DNA from: Acridotheres tristis
Taxonomy: Eukaryota > Chordata > Aves > Passeriformes > Sturnidae
NCBI GenBank assembly: GCA_037013685.1
Contig: CM072886.1
Coordinates: forward strand, 91,438,422-91,502,421
Direction of reading: 5' to 3'
Length of the DNA stretch: 64,000 nucleotides
Under the pieces are notes generated by a model. It saw only the letters and a list, made by a program, of their open reading frames with translations. It was not told the DNA's origin and did not search any database. The position numbers and the translations under genes are program-made. Shown piece after piece: positions 63,445 to 64,000 of the stretch (the first letter of the stretch is position 1; every line of letters starts with the position of its first letter).

Positions 63445-63478
63445 ATCATAGAATAACTCCAGTTGGAAAGTACCTTTC
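63445..63478 (-). mobile_element. Probable CR1 3' tail remnant, reverse orientation
   Basis: ATCATAGAATAACTCCAGTT, then GGAAAGTACCTTT resembles the reverse complement of the CR1 terminus (ATCATAGAAT, then a T/G-rich stretch, then GGAAGGGACCTTT). Only about 34 bp are present and there are several mismatches, so this call is tentative. Confidence 0.5.
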
Positions 63479-64000
63479 TTCTATCCTGAATTTAAAACTG
63501 TATGTCCATACACCTAAGAAACACTTTTTATTCAAGCCTATCCATCTAGTCACTGTTCATTTCCATTGTTTCATGCAATCTTGAAGACAATGCTTGTCTC
63601 TGCATTAATTTAATTGACAAATCATTAGAATGACATATGTTAATTTAAAAGTAAGGAATATGAACTAGGTGTATTTTTAACTTAGCTTAGACACCTAGAA
63701 TGTGCCACACTAAGTAAGGCTTTTTTAGATCTCAGAGAGAATTTTTAAACTTTAGATGCCAAAACCTGTATTTTGACCCTGAGAAAAAAAATCTACTTTA
63801 CCTCAAGACAGTGAGGTGGATGTAGGCCAATTCTATTTGGATGTCCAAAAGCTGGTTTGGGAGGGGAGCATCCAGCATGCTGGGCACAGCTGTGTTAGCA
63901 AGGCCTGTGAGACAATTGAAGGAGCACTGTGGTGTCTCTTACACCTTTGGAGAAAAGCTGGTACATCACACCCTGCAGCAGCCCATGGCACCAAGTAGAT
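63479..64000. other. unique non-coding stretch
   Basis: AT-rich sequence without a recognisable gene or repeat. A 60-codon frame at 63816-63998 runs nearly to the window edge, and nothing supports it as coding. Confidence 0.5.

Noticed and set aside
1..64000. CRISPR array, operons, rRNA or integrase-type elements
   Set aside because: The window is eukaryotic: CR1 LINEs, microsatellites and no gene density. No regularly spaced repeats are present.

Overview
This window looks like non-coding nuclear DNA from a bird; a crocodilian or turtle is less likely but not excluded. It is AT-rich (estimated by eye at a little under 40% G+C) and poor in CpG. Its only clear dispersed repeats are CR1 non-LTR retrotransposons. 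I found no operon structure, rRNA, tRNA or CRISPR array, and no protein-coding gene I can recognise. Most open frames above 60 codons begin at GTG or TTG or are broken by stops within a few hundred bases, as expected by chance. The window is best read as a large intron or an intergenic desert.

Layout: 1-6475 is unique sequence with small tandem repeats. 6476-7200 is an old reverse-oriented CR1 3' segment. 7201-21859 is unique sequence with a 37-bp tandem duplication, a 156-codon open frame and a hairpin. 21860-22826 is a forward CR1 ORF2 fragment covering the pre-RT linker and the first catalytic RT motif, joined by internal deletion to the CR1 3' end. 22827-41101 is unique sequence with a C15 run, a compound GT microsatellite and two strong short hairpins. 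40864-42366 holds an (AT)21 tract, a short CR1 tail and an (AAGAG)18 tract. 51138-51664 (minus) and 55796-56146 (plus) are two related CR1 3' ends facing opposite ways, about 4.1 kb apart. Between them, at 52231-53924, the minus strand carries an unusual chain of open frames, including a 179-codon ATG frame behind a splice-acceptor-like site. 56147-64000 is unique sequence with a pyrimidine tract, two small CR1 tail remnants and short microsatellites.

No set of genes works together here. The items most worth a second look are the minus-strand open-frame chain at 52231-53924, the hairpins at 32268-32311 and 34700-34741, and the internally deleted CR1 copies. I did not find a convincing new biological system.
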